Shown: positions 34,600-44,205, numbered from the stretch's first letter. The stretch is 64,000 nucleotides of DNA from an uncultured bacterium (GCA_937899715.1 CALCNX010000071.1:1-64000), one strand, 5' to 3'. Numbers and translations are program-made. Notes: generated by a model not told the origin, from the sequence alone.

Positions 34600-36696
34600 A
34601 TGCAATCTTCTCAATCCCTCTTCGACCCAGCAATCACGCGCCGTGCAGCACTGGAAGCATTTACAAAACTGAATCCGCGTGTGCAACTGAAAAATCCCGT
34701 CATGTTTCTCGTGGCGGTGGGCGCGGTGCTTTCCACTCTGACCGTCATGCGTGATGTTGCAAACGGTACATTTTCAGGCTTCACGCTTCAAATCACGCTT
34801 TGGCTTTGGTTCACGGTGCTTTTTGCCAATTTTGCCGAAGCCATTGCCGAAGGGCGCGGCAAAGCGCAAGCAGACGCGCTGCGCAAAACCCGCACGGGCA
34901 CAATGGCTCGTTTGCTCACAAATTATCCTTCCTCCGCAGAACACCGCGTTGGTGCTGCCGAACTGAAGCGCGGCGATATCGTCATTTGCGAAGCGGGCGA
35001 CACTATTCCGGGCGACGGAGAAGTCATCAAAGGCATTGCAAGTGTGAATGAATCTGCCATCACGGGTGAGTCTGCGCCTGTCATTCGTGAAGCGGGCGGC
35101 GACCGCAGTGCCGTAACAGGCGGAACGCAAGTGATAAGTGATTCAATTTACGTCCGCATCAGCACCGAACAAGGAGATTCGTTTCTTGACCGCATGATTG
35201 CTCTCGTTGAGGGGGCAAAGCGTCAGAAGACACCGAATGAAATCGCGCTCAGTATCTTGCTGTCGGCGTTGTCCATTGTGTTCTTGCTGGCGGTTGTTAC
35301 GCTGAAAGGATTTGCTTCTTACTCTGAGACCGCATCGGGGCTGACGGTGCAAGGTATTCCTTCGCTTTTGAGTGTTCCGGTGCTAATCGCGCTTTTGGTT
35401 TGCCTGATTCCGACTACGATTGGCGGTCTGCTTTCGGCAATCGGTATAAGTGGCATGGATAGGCTTATTCAGCGTAATGTGCTGGCAACGAGCGGTCGCG
35501 CTGTCGAAGCGGCGGGCGATGTGGATGTGCTGCTTCTCGACAAAACCGGCACGATAACGCTGGGAAACCGCATGGCATCAGCGTTCATTCCCGCAAGCGG
35601 TATTGACCCCAAGCGGCTTGCCGAAGCCGCGCAACTGTCGTCGCTTGCCGACGAAACACCCGAAGGTCGCTCCATTGTGGTCTTGGCAAAGGAACAATTT
35701 GGTATTCGCGGACATGATGGTACGGAGCATCAAGCAACGTTTATTCCTTTTACCGCACAAACACGAATGAGCGGCGTGGATGTAGATTCACGCTCCGTTC
35801 GCAAGGGCGCTGCGGATGCTATCGAAAAGTTCGTGGATGCTCAAGGGGCTGCCTTTCCGCCTGAGGTGAAGCGCTCGGTGGAAGATATTGCCAAAACAGG
35901 CGGTACGCCGCTTGTGGTGGCGGAAATTGTTGACGGCAAAGCCGCAGTGCTGGGTGTGATTCACTTGAAAGATGTTGTCAAAGGCGGCATAAAAGAGCGT
36001 TTTGCAGAACTGCGCAAGTCCGGTATTCGCACGGTGATGATTACGGGCGACAATCCCCTCACCGCCGCCGCTATTGCTGCCGAAGCAGGTGTGGACGACT
36101 ATATCGCCGAGGCAACGCCGGAGACAAAACTAAAGCGCATACGCGACGAACAGGCTTCGGGGCATCTCGTGGCAATGGTCGGCGACGGCACAAACGACGC
36201 GCCTGCGCTCGCTCAAGCAGATGTTGGCGTGGCGATGAACTCCGGCACGCAAGCCGCCCGTGAAGCCGGAAATATGGTGGATTTGGACAGTAACCCCACG
36301 AAATTGCTGGAAGTAGTCCACATCGGCAAACAACTCTTGATGACACGCGGCGCACTAACAACGTTCAGCATTGCAAACGACGTGGCAAAATATTTTGCCA
36401 TTATTCCTGCTATTTTTGCAACGTTATACATGACAAACGGCAAAGGTGCTTTGTCTACACTCAACGTTATGCAATTAGCTACGCCGGAGAGCGCAATTTT
36501 ATCGGCAATTATTTTCAATGCACTTATTATCGTTGCGCTTATTCCATTGGCATTGCGTGGTGTAGCGTATAAGCCGCTTCCTGCCTCGACGCTGCTGTGG
36601 CGCAATTTTCTTATCTATGGCGTGGGCGGCGTAGTGGTTCCATTTGTGGGTATTAAATTGATTGATATTCTCGTTGTGGCGCTGCATTTAGTCTGA
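34600..36696 (+). CDS. kdpB: Potassium-transporting ATPase catalytic subunit KdpB
   Basis: 698 aa P-type ATPase that hydrolyses ATP to drive K+ import with KdpA. Phosphorylation site DKTGT with Asp314, actuator TGESAP, nucleotide domain motif KGAAD, and hinge motif GDGTNDAPALAQADVGVAM. Membrane helices surround residues 35-90, 215-285 and 570-690. Length is normal. It restarts the operon after the inserted HEPN pair, 100 bp after that gene. Inner membrane. Confidence 0.97.
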   Translation: MQSSQSLFDPAITRRAALEAFTKLNPRVQLKNPVMFLVAVGAVLSTLTVMRDVANGTFSGFTLQITLWLWFTVLFANFAEAIAEGRGKAQADALRKTRTGTMARLLTNYPSSAEHRVGAAELKRGDIVICEAGDTIPGDGEVIKGIASVNESAITGESAPVIREAGGDRSAVTGGTQVISDSIYVRISTEQGDSFLDRMIALVEGAKRQKTPNEIALSILLSALSIVFLLAVVTLKGFASYSETASGLTVQGIPSLLSVPVLIALLVCLIPTTIGGLLSAIGISGMDRLIQRNVLATSGRAVEAAGDVDVLLLDKTGTITLGNRMASAFIPASGIDPKRLAEAAQLSSLADETPEGRSIVVLAKEQFGIRGHDGTEHQATFIPFTAQTRMSGVDVDSRSVRKGAADAIEKFVDAQGAAFPPEVKRSVEDIAKTGGTPLVVAEIVDGKAAVLGVIHLKDVVKGGIKERFAELRKSGIRTVMITGDNPLTAAAIAAEAGVDDYIAEATPETKLKRIRDEQASGHLVAMVGDGTNDAPALAQADVGVAMNSGTQAAREAGNMVDLDSNPTKLLEVVHIGKQLLMTRGALTTFSIANDVAKYFAIIPAIFATLYMTNGKGALSTLNVMQLATPESAILSAIIFNALIIVALIPLALRGVAYKPLPASTLLWRNFLIYGVGGVVVPFVGIKLIDILVVALHLV

Positions 36697-36730
36697 TTTT
36701 CTCAATTTTTTGAACGTATTTTCTCTTACC

Positions 36731-37309
36731 ATGAAAACTACTCTCACGGCTCTGCGCCTCTTTCTCGTGATGACAATTCTTACGGGAGTGCTTTATCCGC
36801 TTGTCGTAACGGGCATCGGGCAAGGTCTTTTTAGTGATAAAGCAAACGGAAGTATTCTGAAAGGTACACAAAATCAAGCGATTGGCTCAGAACTGCTCGC
36901 ACAAAAATTTGACAGCGCCATTTATTTTCAGTCGCGCCCGTCGGCGTGTGATTACGGCACGGTTGCAAGCGGCGCAAGCAACAAAGGTCCAACGAGTGAA
37001 GCACTGCAAAAAGCAGTTCAAGAGCGCCGCGCAGCTTTTCGCGCAAGCAATAACCTTGCTTCTACGCAAGCAGTCCCGTCCGATATGGCATTTGCATCGG
37101 GAAGTGGCTTAGACCCTCATATCAGCCCTGAATCAGCCATATTACAAGTGCCACGCGTGGCAAAAGCACGTACCTACAACGAGGCGCAAACGCAAGCCCT
37201 GAAGCAGCTAGTGGAGCGTGCGGTAGAATCGCCACAATTCGGTATTTTGGGGGTGGCTCGTGTGAATGTCTTGAAGTTGAATATGGCTCTGGATAGGATT
37301 CCGAAATAA
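36731..37309 (+). CDS. kdpC: Potassium-transporting ATPase subunit KdpC
   Basis: 192 aa from ATG 36731 (the frame opens at 36710). One N-terminal membrane helix (LTALRLFLVMTILTGVLYPL), then the periplasmic domain with FQSRPSACDY, ASGASNKGPT and the C-terminal GSGLDPHISPESA, all hallmarks of KdpC. It stabilises ATP binding and KdpA-KdpB assembly. It lies 34 bp after kdpB and 32 bp before the DUF1648 gene. Confidence 0.96.
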   Translation: MKTTLTALRLFLVMTILTGVLYPLVVTGIGQGLFSDKANGSILKGTQNQAIGSELLAQKFDSAIYFQSRPSACDYGTVASGASNKGPTSEALQKAVQERRAAFRASNNLASTQAVPSDMAFASGSGLDPHISPESAILQVPRVAKARTYNEAQTQALKQLVERAVESPQFGILGVARVNVLKLNMALDRIPK

Positions 37310-37341
37310 TTTACTGAACAGTTCACGTTCTACGATTAGAA

Positions 37342-37854
37342 ATGAGAACGTCTATGCGGACAAGAAATACCTTTTGGGCACTTGTTGCCGTGTATTTGCT
37401 TCATGCGATTGTGCGGTTTTTCGATATGCCGTCAGGCATTCTTGCTACACACTTTGGTCTGGACGGCAGTGCAAATGGCTGGATGTCCAGTAATAGCTTC
37501 CTCGTCTTTCACTGCTTTATGGCGGTGTTCATCATCGGAGTTCGGTGGTTTATCGCCGCTACCGCTCGTTGGCAAAACGGTATCAATATGCCATCAGGAT
37601 ATTACGAACTTTCAATCTCGCAAAAGCAAGCATTTGTTAGCACTATGGAGCATCATTCATGGAATTTTGGATGCTTGATAATAGGACTTTTTATCGCTAT
37701 TGATGGTCTGATATTACTTGCAAATACAAATGTTCCACCAAGTTTGCCGCTGGTGTTGGGATTGGTGCTGACAATGGTGTTTTTGGGCGGTATGGGGTGG
37801 TGGACAATCACTTTATTAAGCGCCATTCAGCGTATCAAAAAGCAAAATTTGTAG
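37342..37854 (+). CDS. DUF1648-domain membrane protein in kdp operon
   Basis: 170 aa, four membrane helices. The first loop contains ILATHFGLDGSANGWMS, the DUF1648 signature (ATHFxxDGxANGW) also seen in SdpI-type immunity proteins and related regulators. Function here unknown. It sits between kdpC and kdpD with only 9 bp to kdpD, so it is probably co-transcribed and may act in sensing or in modulating KdpD (inference). DUF1648 proteins are not standard kdp components, which makes the placement notable. Confidence 0.75.
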   Translation: MRTSMRTRNTFWALVAVYLLHAIVRFFDMPSGILATHFGLDGSANGWMSSNSFLVFHCFMAVFIIGVRWFIAATARWQNGINMPSGYYELSISQKQAFVSTMEHHSWNFGCLIIGLFIAIDGLILLANTNVPPSLPLVLGLVLTMVFLGGMGWWTITLLSAIQRIKKQNL

Positions 37855-37863
37855 GGAAAAGTA

Positions 37864-40596
37864 ATGTCAATTCAAGCTCATAATCGTCCCAATCCCGACG
37901 ACCTCCTCGCCCAAATTCACGCCGACGAAGAGCGTCTCAAGCGTGGCAAACTCAAGCTCTTCTTCGGTATGAGTCCGGGTGTTGGCAAGACGTATGCTAT
38001 GCTTCAAGAGGCACACACACGCCGAAGCGAGGATGTACAAGTATTGGTGGGCTATGTGGAAACGCATGGACGCGCTGAAACAGAAGCATTAGTGCGGGGA
38101 CTAGAGGTTGTACCACGAAAAAAAATATTGTATCGTGGTGCTGAATTGGAAGAGTTTGATTGCGATGCCGTCTTGCGGCTGAAGCCTGCGCTTGTACTGG
38201 TGGATGAACTAGCGCATACCAACGCCGCAGGTGACCAAACGCCAACCCGCCACGCCAAGCGATGGCAAGATGTGTTGGAACTGCTGGATGCCGGAATTGA
38301 TGTCTATTCCACGCTGAACGTGCAGCACCTCGAAAGCCGAGCTGACACGGTACGCGCCATTACTGGCGTTGTCGTCCGCGAGACCGTGCCGGATTCAATT
38401 CTGGAACGAGCCGATGAAATTGAGTTGGTGGATATTTCGCCCGAAGAACTTTTGGAGCGTCTGCGCGAGGGCAAAGTCTATGCGCCGGAGAAATCGGAGC
38501 AGGCTGTTCAGAATTTTTTCCGCAAGGGCAATCTCACTGCGCTGCGGGAAATGGCGCTTCGCCTCACTGCCGAGCGCGTGGAAGGGCAATTAAACGAATA
38601 TATGACCGAGCATCGTATCGCCGAGACGTGGAAGTCCGGCGACCGCTTGCTTGTGGCGGTGAGCGCCAGCCCGTATTCCGAGCAGCTTGTACGCTGGACA
38701 CGGCGCATGGCATATACCATGAAAGCGCCGTGGATAGCACTCAGCGTAGAGACGATGCGCCCTCAAAGCACGGAGAGTGCACAGCGTCTTGCGAAAAATC
38801 TTGCATTGGCGCGTGAATTGGGGGCAGAGATTCAAACGATTGCCGATGACGACGTTGTGCGGGGAATTTTGCGCTCGGCGCGGCAGCACAATGTTTCGCA
38901 GATTGTCGTCGGCAAGCCTGCGCACCAAGCTAGAGCATCCATCGTGGAGCGACTTATTGAGGAGAGTGGCACGATTGACCTGCACGTTGTTCGCGTCGAA
39001 ACGCTGTGGGAAACGCGCATTGGTGGCGAAAAGCAAAATTCACGCTGGCAACTTTTGTCGGCGCTGTTCGCTGATTTTGCGGGTGATAATACCTCGCGGT
39101 GGCGTTCTTACGGTCTTGCTGCGGGTCTTTCGGTTGTGCTGGCGCTTCTTTGTTTGCCACTACTGGCAATTTTGAGTTATCAAGCAATTGGACTCATCAT
39201 GCTTTTCGGAGTTGCACTTTCGGCGTTAGCACTGAGTGGTAGCGCCATTGTGCTCATGGCAGCCTTGAGCGCCTCGCTGTGGAATTTTCTGTTTATTCCG
39301 CCGCGCTTCACGTTTGTGATTGGTTCGCTAGAAGATAGATTGATGTTTTTGTTGTACTTTGCTATTGCATTAGCACTGGGTATTTTGACGAGCCGTATTC
39401 GTCTTCGTGAACGGTCTGTGCGTAAGCGCGAAGAGCGCACTGCCTCTCTCTACGACGTGGCTCACGAGCTTGCTTCCGCCCGAACAACGGACGATGTGGT
39501 TGCCGTCGGTGTGAAGCACATTAGTGCTCTTTTCGATGCTGATGTGGCGGTTTATCTAACGGAACGAAGCACATCTATGGCGCATGAACGCTTGCAGGAA
39601 AGTCCCCACGAAGCAAGTAATTTTAAGCCCGATGCAAAAGAGCGGAGCATTGCCGAATGGACATTTGGTAATCGCCGCGCTGCGGGGCGCTTTACGGCAA
39701 CTCTTCCGGCAGCGCGGGCGCACTACACAACGCTCTCTGCGCCGCGTGGCGTGGTGGGTGTGCTGGGTGTGGCAGTGCGGGGCGAGCGTATTCGGAGTGA
39801 TTGGCAGGGGCTATTGGATAATCTCGCAGGACAAATCGCATCGGCGCTGGAGCGCGAGGAACTGAATGAACTGGCAAAGCAAAGCCGCATTGTTGCTGAA
39901 TCGGAGCGGCTCTACGGAACGCTGCTCAACTCTATTTCGCACGAATTTCGTACGCCGCTTGCTGTGATTAACGGCTCGTCGGAGGCGCTGGCGCTTGCCG
40001 TGCCGCCGCTTGCACCTGCTCATGTGGATTATGCTAACGAAATCCAGACCGCAAGCCGCCGACTGAACACGCTTGTCGAAAATTTGCTGGACATGACCCG
40101 CCTTGAAGCCGGGCATTTACAGTTACGCAAGCAGTGGTGCAATCTTGCCGATACGCTTAACGCCGCACTGGAGCGTACGCGAACGGAACTTGCACGGCGC
40201 AACGTGAGCTTTGATGCTGCATCAGATGTGATGCTTTGCTTTTGCGATACGGTTTTGCTGGAGCAAGCGCTGGTGAATATTTTGCTCAATGCCGCACGAT
40301 ACACACCACCTGGAACGCAGGTGCAGTGCGCCTTGCAAGAGACAGCAAGCGGCTATCGTATCAGCATTGCCGACAGTGGTTCGGGTGTTCCGCCAGAAGC
40401 GCTTCATCATTTGTTCGACAAATTTTTCCGTGCTGATGGTGCAAAAGCAGGCGGTACGGGGCTTGGGCTTTCGATAAGCAAGGGCTTTGTGGAGGCACAC
40501 GGCGGCACGCTTCACGCAGAAAACCGTCCAAGCGGCGGTTTGAAAATGACAATAATGTTGCCGCGAGGGGCGGAACTGCCAACGTTGGAAGGATAA
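37864..40596 (+). CDS. kdpD: KdpD sensor histidine kinase
   Basis: 910 aa. Order: KdpD N-terminal domain with Walker A GMSPGVGKT (about residues 38-46) and DELAHTNA; universal-stress-like domain (about 245-365); four membrane helices (about 410-520); GAF-like region; HisKA with phospho-acceptor His693 in NSISHEFRTPL; HATPase with N box NILLNAARYT, DSGSGVPPE and GGTGLGLSIS. It senses K+ limitation and phosphorylates KdpE. It is the intact paralogue of the protein at 4842-7697. Coupled to kdpE with 9 bp between. Confidence 0.96.
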   Translation: MSIQAHNRPNPDDLLAQIHADEERLKRGKLKLFFGMSPGVGKTYAMLQEAHTRRSEDVQVLVGYVETHGRAETEALVRGLEVVPRKKILYRGAELEEFDCDAVLRLKPALVLVDELAHTNAAGDQTPTRHAKRWQDVLELLDAGIDVYSTLNVQHLESRADTVRAITGVVVRETVPDSILERADEIELVDISPEELLERLREGKVYAPEKSEQAVQNFFRKGNLTALREMALRLTAERVEGQLNEYMTEHRIAETWKSGDRLLVAVSASPYSEQLVRWTRRMAYTMKAPWIALSVETMRPQSTESAQRLAKNLALARELGAEIQTIADDDVVRGILRSARQHNVSQIVVGKPAHQARASIVERLIEESGTIDLHVVRVETLWETRIGGEKQNSRWQLLSALFADFAGDNTSRWRSYGLAAGLSVVLALLCLPLLAILSYQAIGLIMLFGVALSALALSGSAIVLMAALSASLWNFLFIPPRFTFVIGSLEDRLMFLLYFAIALALGILTSRIRLRERSVRKREERTASLYDVAHELASARTTDDVVAVGVKHISALFDADVAVYLTERSTSMAHERLQESPHEASNFKPDAKERSIAEWTFGNRRAAGRFTATLPAARAHYTTLSAPRGVVGVLGVAVRGERIRSDWQGLLDNLAGQIASALEREELNELAKQSRIVAESERLYGTLLNSISHEFRTPLAVINGSSEALALAVPPLAPAHVDYANEIQTASRRLNTLVENLLDMTRLEAGHLQLRKQWCNLADTLNAALERTRTELARRNVSFDAASDVMLCFCDTVLLEQALVNILLNAARYTPPGTQVQCALQETASGYRISIADSGSGVPPEALHHLFDKFFRADGAKAGGTGLGLSISKGFVEAHGGTLHAENRPSGGLKMTIMLPRGAELPTLEG

Positions 40597-40605
40597 CAAA
40601 GAAAT

Positions 40606-41286
40606 ATGACCATTCTCATTATTGACGACGAAGAGCAAATGCGCCGCTTGCTGACCATTACACTGGAAGCAAGTGGTTATCGCGTTTCTGAAGCCGATAC
40701 TGGCAAGGGTGGAATTGTGCAGGCTGCAATGGTGCGTCCTGACTTGATTCTGCTGGATATGGGCTTGCCGGATATGGAAGGCGTGGAGGTTTTACGCTCG
40801 GTGCGGGCATGGAGCACGGTTCCGGTGCTCATACTTTCGGTGCGCGGAAGCGAGCAGGATAAAGTGATGATGCTGGACGCAGGAGCGGACGACTATGTAA
40901 CCAAACCGTTTTCGCCTCACGAACTTTTGGCGCGTGTGCGCGTGGCGCTGCGCCATGCGGCGACGAAAGGTATGGAAACGCCGCGTGTCTGCGTAGGGGA
41001 TGTCGAAATTGACCTTGCCGCTAGAGTCGTGAAAAAAGCTGGCTCCCCCGTCAAGCTCACTTCGACGGAATATGGAATCATCCGATTTTTGGCACAGCAT
41101 GAAGGGCGAGTGCTGACGTATTCGCAGATTTTACGCGAGATATGGGGCAATCAGTACGCTGATGCGACTCATTACGTCCACGTCCACGTCGCGGCACTGA
41201 GGCGAAAAATTGAAGATAACCCTTCGCGTCCCGCGCTGATACTGACAGAATCGGGCGTAGGGTATCGGTTAAGCGGTGGTCAGTGA
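40606..41286 (+). CDS. kdpE: KdpE response regulator
   Basis: 226 aa OmpR/PhoB-type regulator. Receiver: DDEEQMR acidic pocket, phospho-Asp in LILLDMGLPD, Ser in LILSVRGSE, Lys in VTKPFSPHE. Then a winged helix (about 130-226) with LTSTEYGIIRFLAQH and the recognition region THYVHVHVAALRRKIE. It activates the kdp promoter on phosphorylation by KdpD. It ends the operon; no strong terminator hairpin was seen in the 140 bp that follow. Confidence 0.95.
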   Translation: MTILIIDDEEQMRRLLTITLEASGYRVSEADTGKGGIVQAAMVRPDLILLDMGLPDMEGVEVLRSVRAWSTVPVLILSVRGSEQDKVMMLDAGADDYVTKPFSPHELLARVRVALRHAATKGMETPRVCVGDVEIDLAARVVKKAGSPVKLTSTEYGIIRFLAQHEGRVLTYSQILREIWGNQYADATHYVHVHVAALRRKIEDNPSRPALILTESGVGYRLSGGQ

Positions 41287-41429
41287 AGAGTAGGAAGAGC
41301 GTGTAGAGCATGAAACCGCCACTTGTGCGATTCAGGAAAAATACCTATTTTCATTTTTTGAATACTTCCTCCACACTTACTACTCCTTGAATTCAAGCTC
41401 AATATTCTTACCATTTTTCTGCTTCTTTT

Positions 41430-42317
41430 ATGAAGAACATTTTCTTTTCGTGTTGTCTCGTCGCGGTACTATCCTTCGCAAGTGCCTTTTCCCAAGAAAT
41501 AACGAATCCTAGTCTTTTGCAGCAGGGCGGTTATACGCTCATTTTCCGCCATGCTACCGCGCCCGGTGGACTGCCGCCAACAGGAACCGGAAATGATACC
41601 GGTGGCGCACTGGATTCTCTCTGGTGGATGCGCTGCGATGCGAATTACTCACGCCAACTCAGCGTCATCGGTCGCAATGAGGCAATGAATGTGGGGCGCA
41701 CATTCAAACGCTTGAACATCAAAATTAGCCGAATTGCGGCAAGTGAGTTCTGCCGTTGCATTGAGACTGCTGTATTGATGAATACAGGGCTTCCGGTTAC
41801 AATTTCGCAGGGCTTGACCATGACGCTTTATACGAACGAGTTGCGTACTCGCACTATTGATTCGTTGGCGCGTCCCATGCCGCCACAAGGCACAAATACA
41901 GTCTTGGTAACGCATGGTATTGAATTTGGCGACACGCTCTATAATCGTATCGCTACGCTTGCATGGAGCGATGCGGTTGTTTATCGTAATCGCACGGATG
42001 CTCGCCCTGAGTTTGTCGGGTTTATTCGCGCAGCCACGTGGGGGCAGCAAGCAACTAGCGTTGTGCTTCAGCAGGCGGCAACAAGGGTGAGCGACATTAC
42101 CATTGCACCGAATCCTGCAAACGACAGGCTTTCCCTACGCACCCCCGAAAAATACAGCCTCCGTATTATCAATCCTTTAGGGCAGGTGGTGTTTGAAGAT
42201 GAATCACTGCAAGACACCAGAGCGCTCAGTATTGAGGACTGGGCAAGTGCGGCATACACGGTGATTTTATCCAATAGCAAGCGCACCGTTTCGCAGCGCT
42301 TTGTGAAGACCCCGTAA
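41430..42317 (+). CDS. Secreted histidine-phosphatase-like protein with T9SS-like tail
   Basis: 295 aa. Signal peptide MKNIFFSCCLVAVLSFASAFSQ. A phosphoglycerate-mutase/histidine-phosphatase fold follows: the usual RHG is FRHATA here (about residue 35), with SEFCRCIETA and LVTHGIEFG further on, so the histidines are present though Gly is replaced by Ala. From about residue 225 the tail (ITIAPNPANDRLSLRTP... VSQRFVKTP) is a short T9SS type A sorting domain. I infer a surface-exposed or released phosphatase; catalytic activity needs testing because the first motif differs. Confidence 0.8.
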   Translation: MKNIFFSCCLVAVLSFASAFSQEITNPSLLQQGGYTLIFRHATAPGGLPPTGTGNDTGGALDSLWWMRCDANYSRQLSVIGRNEAMNVGRTFKRLNIKISRIAASEFCRCIETAVLMNTGLPVTISQGLTMTLYTNELRTRTIDSLARPMPPQGTNTVLVTHGIEFGDTLYNRIATLAWSDAVVYRNRTDARPEFVGFIRAATWGQQATSVVLQQAATRVSDITIAPNPANDRLSLRTPEKYSLRIINPLGQVVFEDESLQDTRALSIEDWASAAYTVILSNSKRTVSQRFVKTP

Positions 42318-42340
42318 AAACTAGTCTTTACCACAATAAA

Positions 42341-42380
42341 AAAGCCCAAGAAGCGCACACATAATGGTTTCTTGGGCTTT
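42341..42380. terminator. Bidirectional terminator
   Basis: A 12-bp perfect stem (AAAGCCCAAGAA with TTCTTGGGCTTT) is flanked by A and T runs and lies between convergent genes ending at 42317 and 42402. Confidence 0.9.
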
Positions 42381-42401
42381 GATTTTTTTGCTCTAGCACG
42401 A

Positions 42402-43292
42402 TTACAACTTATTCGCGTAATCTTTCAAAAATTTCTGCTCTTGTGGAGTGAGTGAGGCTTGACCTTTTTCATTGATTTTATCAAGAATTTCGTTCAAATG
42501 GTCTTCGTCAAGCGGGGTGGAATCTTCCTCGTCATCATCCACACGGCGTTCTATTCCTGCGAAGCGGCGCTCTGCCTCGGTGGTGGTGTATGGGGAGCGC
42601 CCCACGGAAGCCGGAGAAGGGGTACTTGCGCGGCGTGTGGGTTGCTGTGGACGCTCTTCGCGGCGAAAAAGGGTGAAATTGCCGGAGGAGAATTTTCCAA
42701 AATAGAGATGGGAGAATATGAATCCGAAAAACAGCCCGAAGCCCGCATCAGCAAAGGCGTTGATGAGTGAAGCAGGGTTGAACGAATGCGTGATAATGCT
42801 GCCCGCGATGGCGGCAATGAACATAATTCCCAAGAGCATGGTTGCGCGAAGAGGAATTAAGCCAAAGAGTGATACTTCGCCCGTTGGGTAAAGATACACA
42901 TACATCGTCAGCACAAAAAGCGCCATTGCAGTCGTTCCAGCAAGGGGTGCGCTCGAAATCCAGAGGACGGGTGCATACACCAGACCATGCACAGCCACGA
43001 AGACCGCAAGAATCATCAGCAAACGGCGTGGATTCAATATCCGTTCTACTTCCGGTGCAAAGAAGTACAGCACCGCGCTAGAGGAAAGCATTTCCCAGAA
43101 GCTGCTGGAAGCAAGCGGATAGGTGATAAAGCGCCAGTACTGACCGTTACCAACAGACGAAAATGGCATGAGCGCCAGCCACTGCGTCAGAGCGCCTCGT
43201 AAAGCGATATTGACGAAATATACAGTCCCAAGCATCAGCAGGAGGCGGTGTGAGGTCGGAAGCATTTGCCAAAAAAGCATAGCGCATTCCAA
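42402..43292 (-). CDS. Rhomboid-like membrane protein with DUF6576 tail, probably inactive
   Basis: 296 aa, six hydrophobic helices, then a disordered linker (SPASVGRSPYTTTEAERR) and a C-terminal helical DUF6576-type module (LDEDHLNEILDKINEKGQAS). Rhomboid proteases need GxSG in helix 4 and His in helix 6. Here the matching segment reads LAGTTAMALF and the helix 6 segment reads AFADAGFGLFFGF, so Ser and His are both gone. I infer a pseudoprotease of the rhomboid fold. It is 18 bp after the Rieske gene on the same strand. The ATG at 43280 is another possible start. Confidence 0.75.
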   Translation of the reverse strand: MECAMLFWQMLPTSHRLLLMLGTVYFVNIALRGALTQWLALMPFSSVGNGQYWRFITYPLASSSFWEMLSSSAVLYFFAPEVERILNPRRLLMILAVFVAVHGLVYAPVLWISSAPLAGTTAMALFVLTMYVYLYPTGEVSLFGLIPLRATMLLGIMFIAAIAGSIITHSFNPASLINAFADAGFGLFFGFIFSHLYFGKFSSGNFTLFRREERPQQPTRRASTPSPASVGRSPYTTTEAERRFAGIERRVDDDEEDSTPLDEDHLNEILDKINEKGQASLTPQEQKFLKDYANKL

Positions 43293-43310
43293 AAAACGAA
43301 GTGGAGAAAG

Positions 43311-44117
43311 TTAAATTACGGTCAATTTACGTGTCTGCGTATAGCCGGTCGAGGTTTCCATGCGGTACAAATATACACCGCGGCTCAGGTTTGAAACATC
43401 CGTCGTAATGCGGTGTACGCCCGGGTCATGGTCTTTTTTGACCAATTCGGAAATTTCTTTTCCCAAAATAGAAAGCAAAGAAATGGTGACAAACGATTGT
43501 TTCTCAATGTTGTACTCAATAGTTGTCTGTCCAGAAGCGGGATTCGGATAGTTTTGCGAAAGCGAAAAGCCTCCTTGTTGATCACCCCAAACCGAAGCTG
43601 CGACTAATCCTGGTATGTCGATTTGAAGAAAATCACTCCCTGCTTTGTACGTTGTGGTGTAGGAGGTTAGTGCCCGCGTTGCGGGACCATTCAGCACTTT
43701 GCCTCGACCATCAAAGGCGGAGCCATGACAAACGCAGTTAAACCGTCCACTGGCAAATGGTTCGATAGCGCAAAACTCGTGAGTGCAGAGTTCGGATAGC
43801 GATGAAAATTCGCTTTGTGTCAGTCTTGTTACGATGACACGTCCCATGCTAAGTGGTGTACCGGGTACTTGAAGGCGAATGGAACCGCCTACCGTGCGGA
43901 GTGCGGGAAACTCGCTAAATTGAAGCGTATAGATGCCTGTGAGCTTTGAGCCTGTTTCTTTGATGTCGTCGGGAATCACATTGCCGAGCAGTGTATTCGT
44001 GCCGCAGGTTGCTGAAAAGACAGACACCGCAAGGGCTGTACGCAAAAACTCCCGCCGAGATTGGCTATTGTGAGCGTTCGGGGATGCGTCCGTAAAATGT
44101 AGTCCTTGTTTGTTCAT
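43311..44117 (-). CDS. Tat-exported Rieske [2Fe-2S] protein with T9SS C-terminal domain
   Basis: 268 aa. A twin-arginine signal (SRREFLRTALAVSVF) is followed by a Rieske domain with CTHEFC and CVCHGSAFD, supplying the two Cys and two His of a [2Fe-2S] cluster. The last 85 residues (SLSQNYPNPASGQTTIEY to TQTRKLTVI) are a type A T9SS sorting domain. So folded, cluster-bearing protein would leave by Tat and then be taken by the type IX system; most known T9SS cargo uses Sec. Its redox partner is unknown. NuoE upstream and the pseudo-rhomboid downstream share its strand. Confidence 0.85.
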   Translation of the reverse strand: MNKQGLHFTDASPNAHNSQSRREFLRTALAVSVFSATCGTNTLLGNVIPDDIKETGSKLTGIYTLQFSEFPALRTVGGSIRLQVPGTPLSMGRVIVTRLTQSEFSSLSELCTHEFCAIEPFASGRFNCVCHGSAFDGRGKVLNGPATRALTSYTTTYKAGSDFLQIDIPGLVAASVWGDQQGGFSLSQNYPNPASGQTTIEYNIEKQSFVTISLLSILGKEISELVKKDHDPGVHRITTDVSNLSRGVYLYRMETSTGYTQTRKLTVI

Positions 44118-44205
44118 GGTTCAAAGTCCTTTTCTATGCTGCTACCGTGAGATTTTCTTCATCAGTTTTTCACCGATACTGAGAGAAGAGAATCGAAAGG
44201 CAAAA

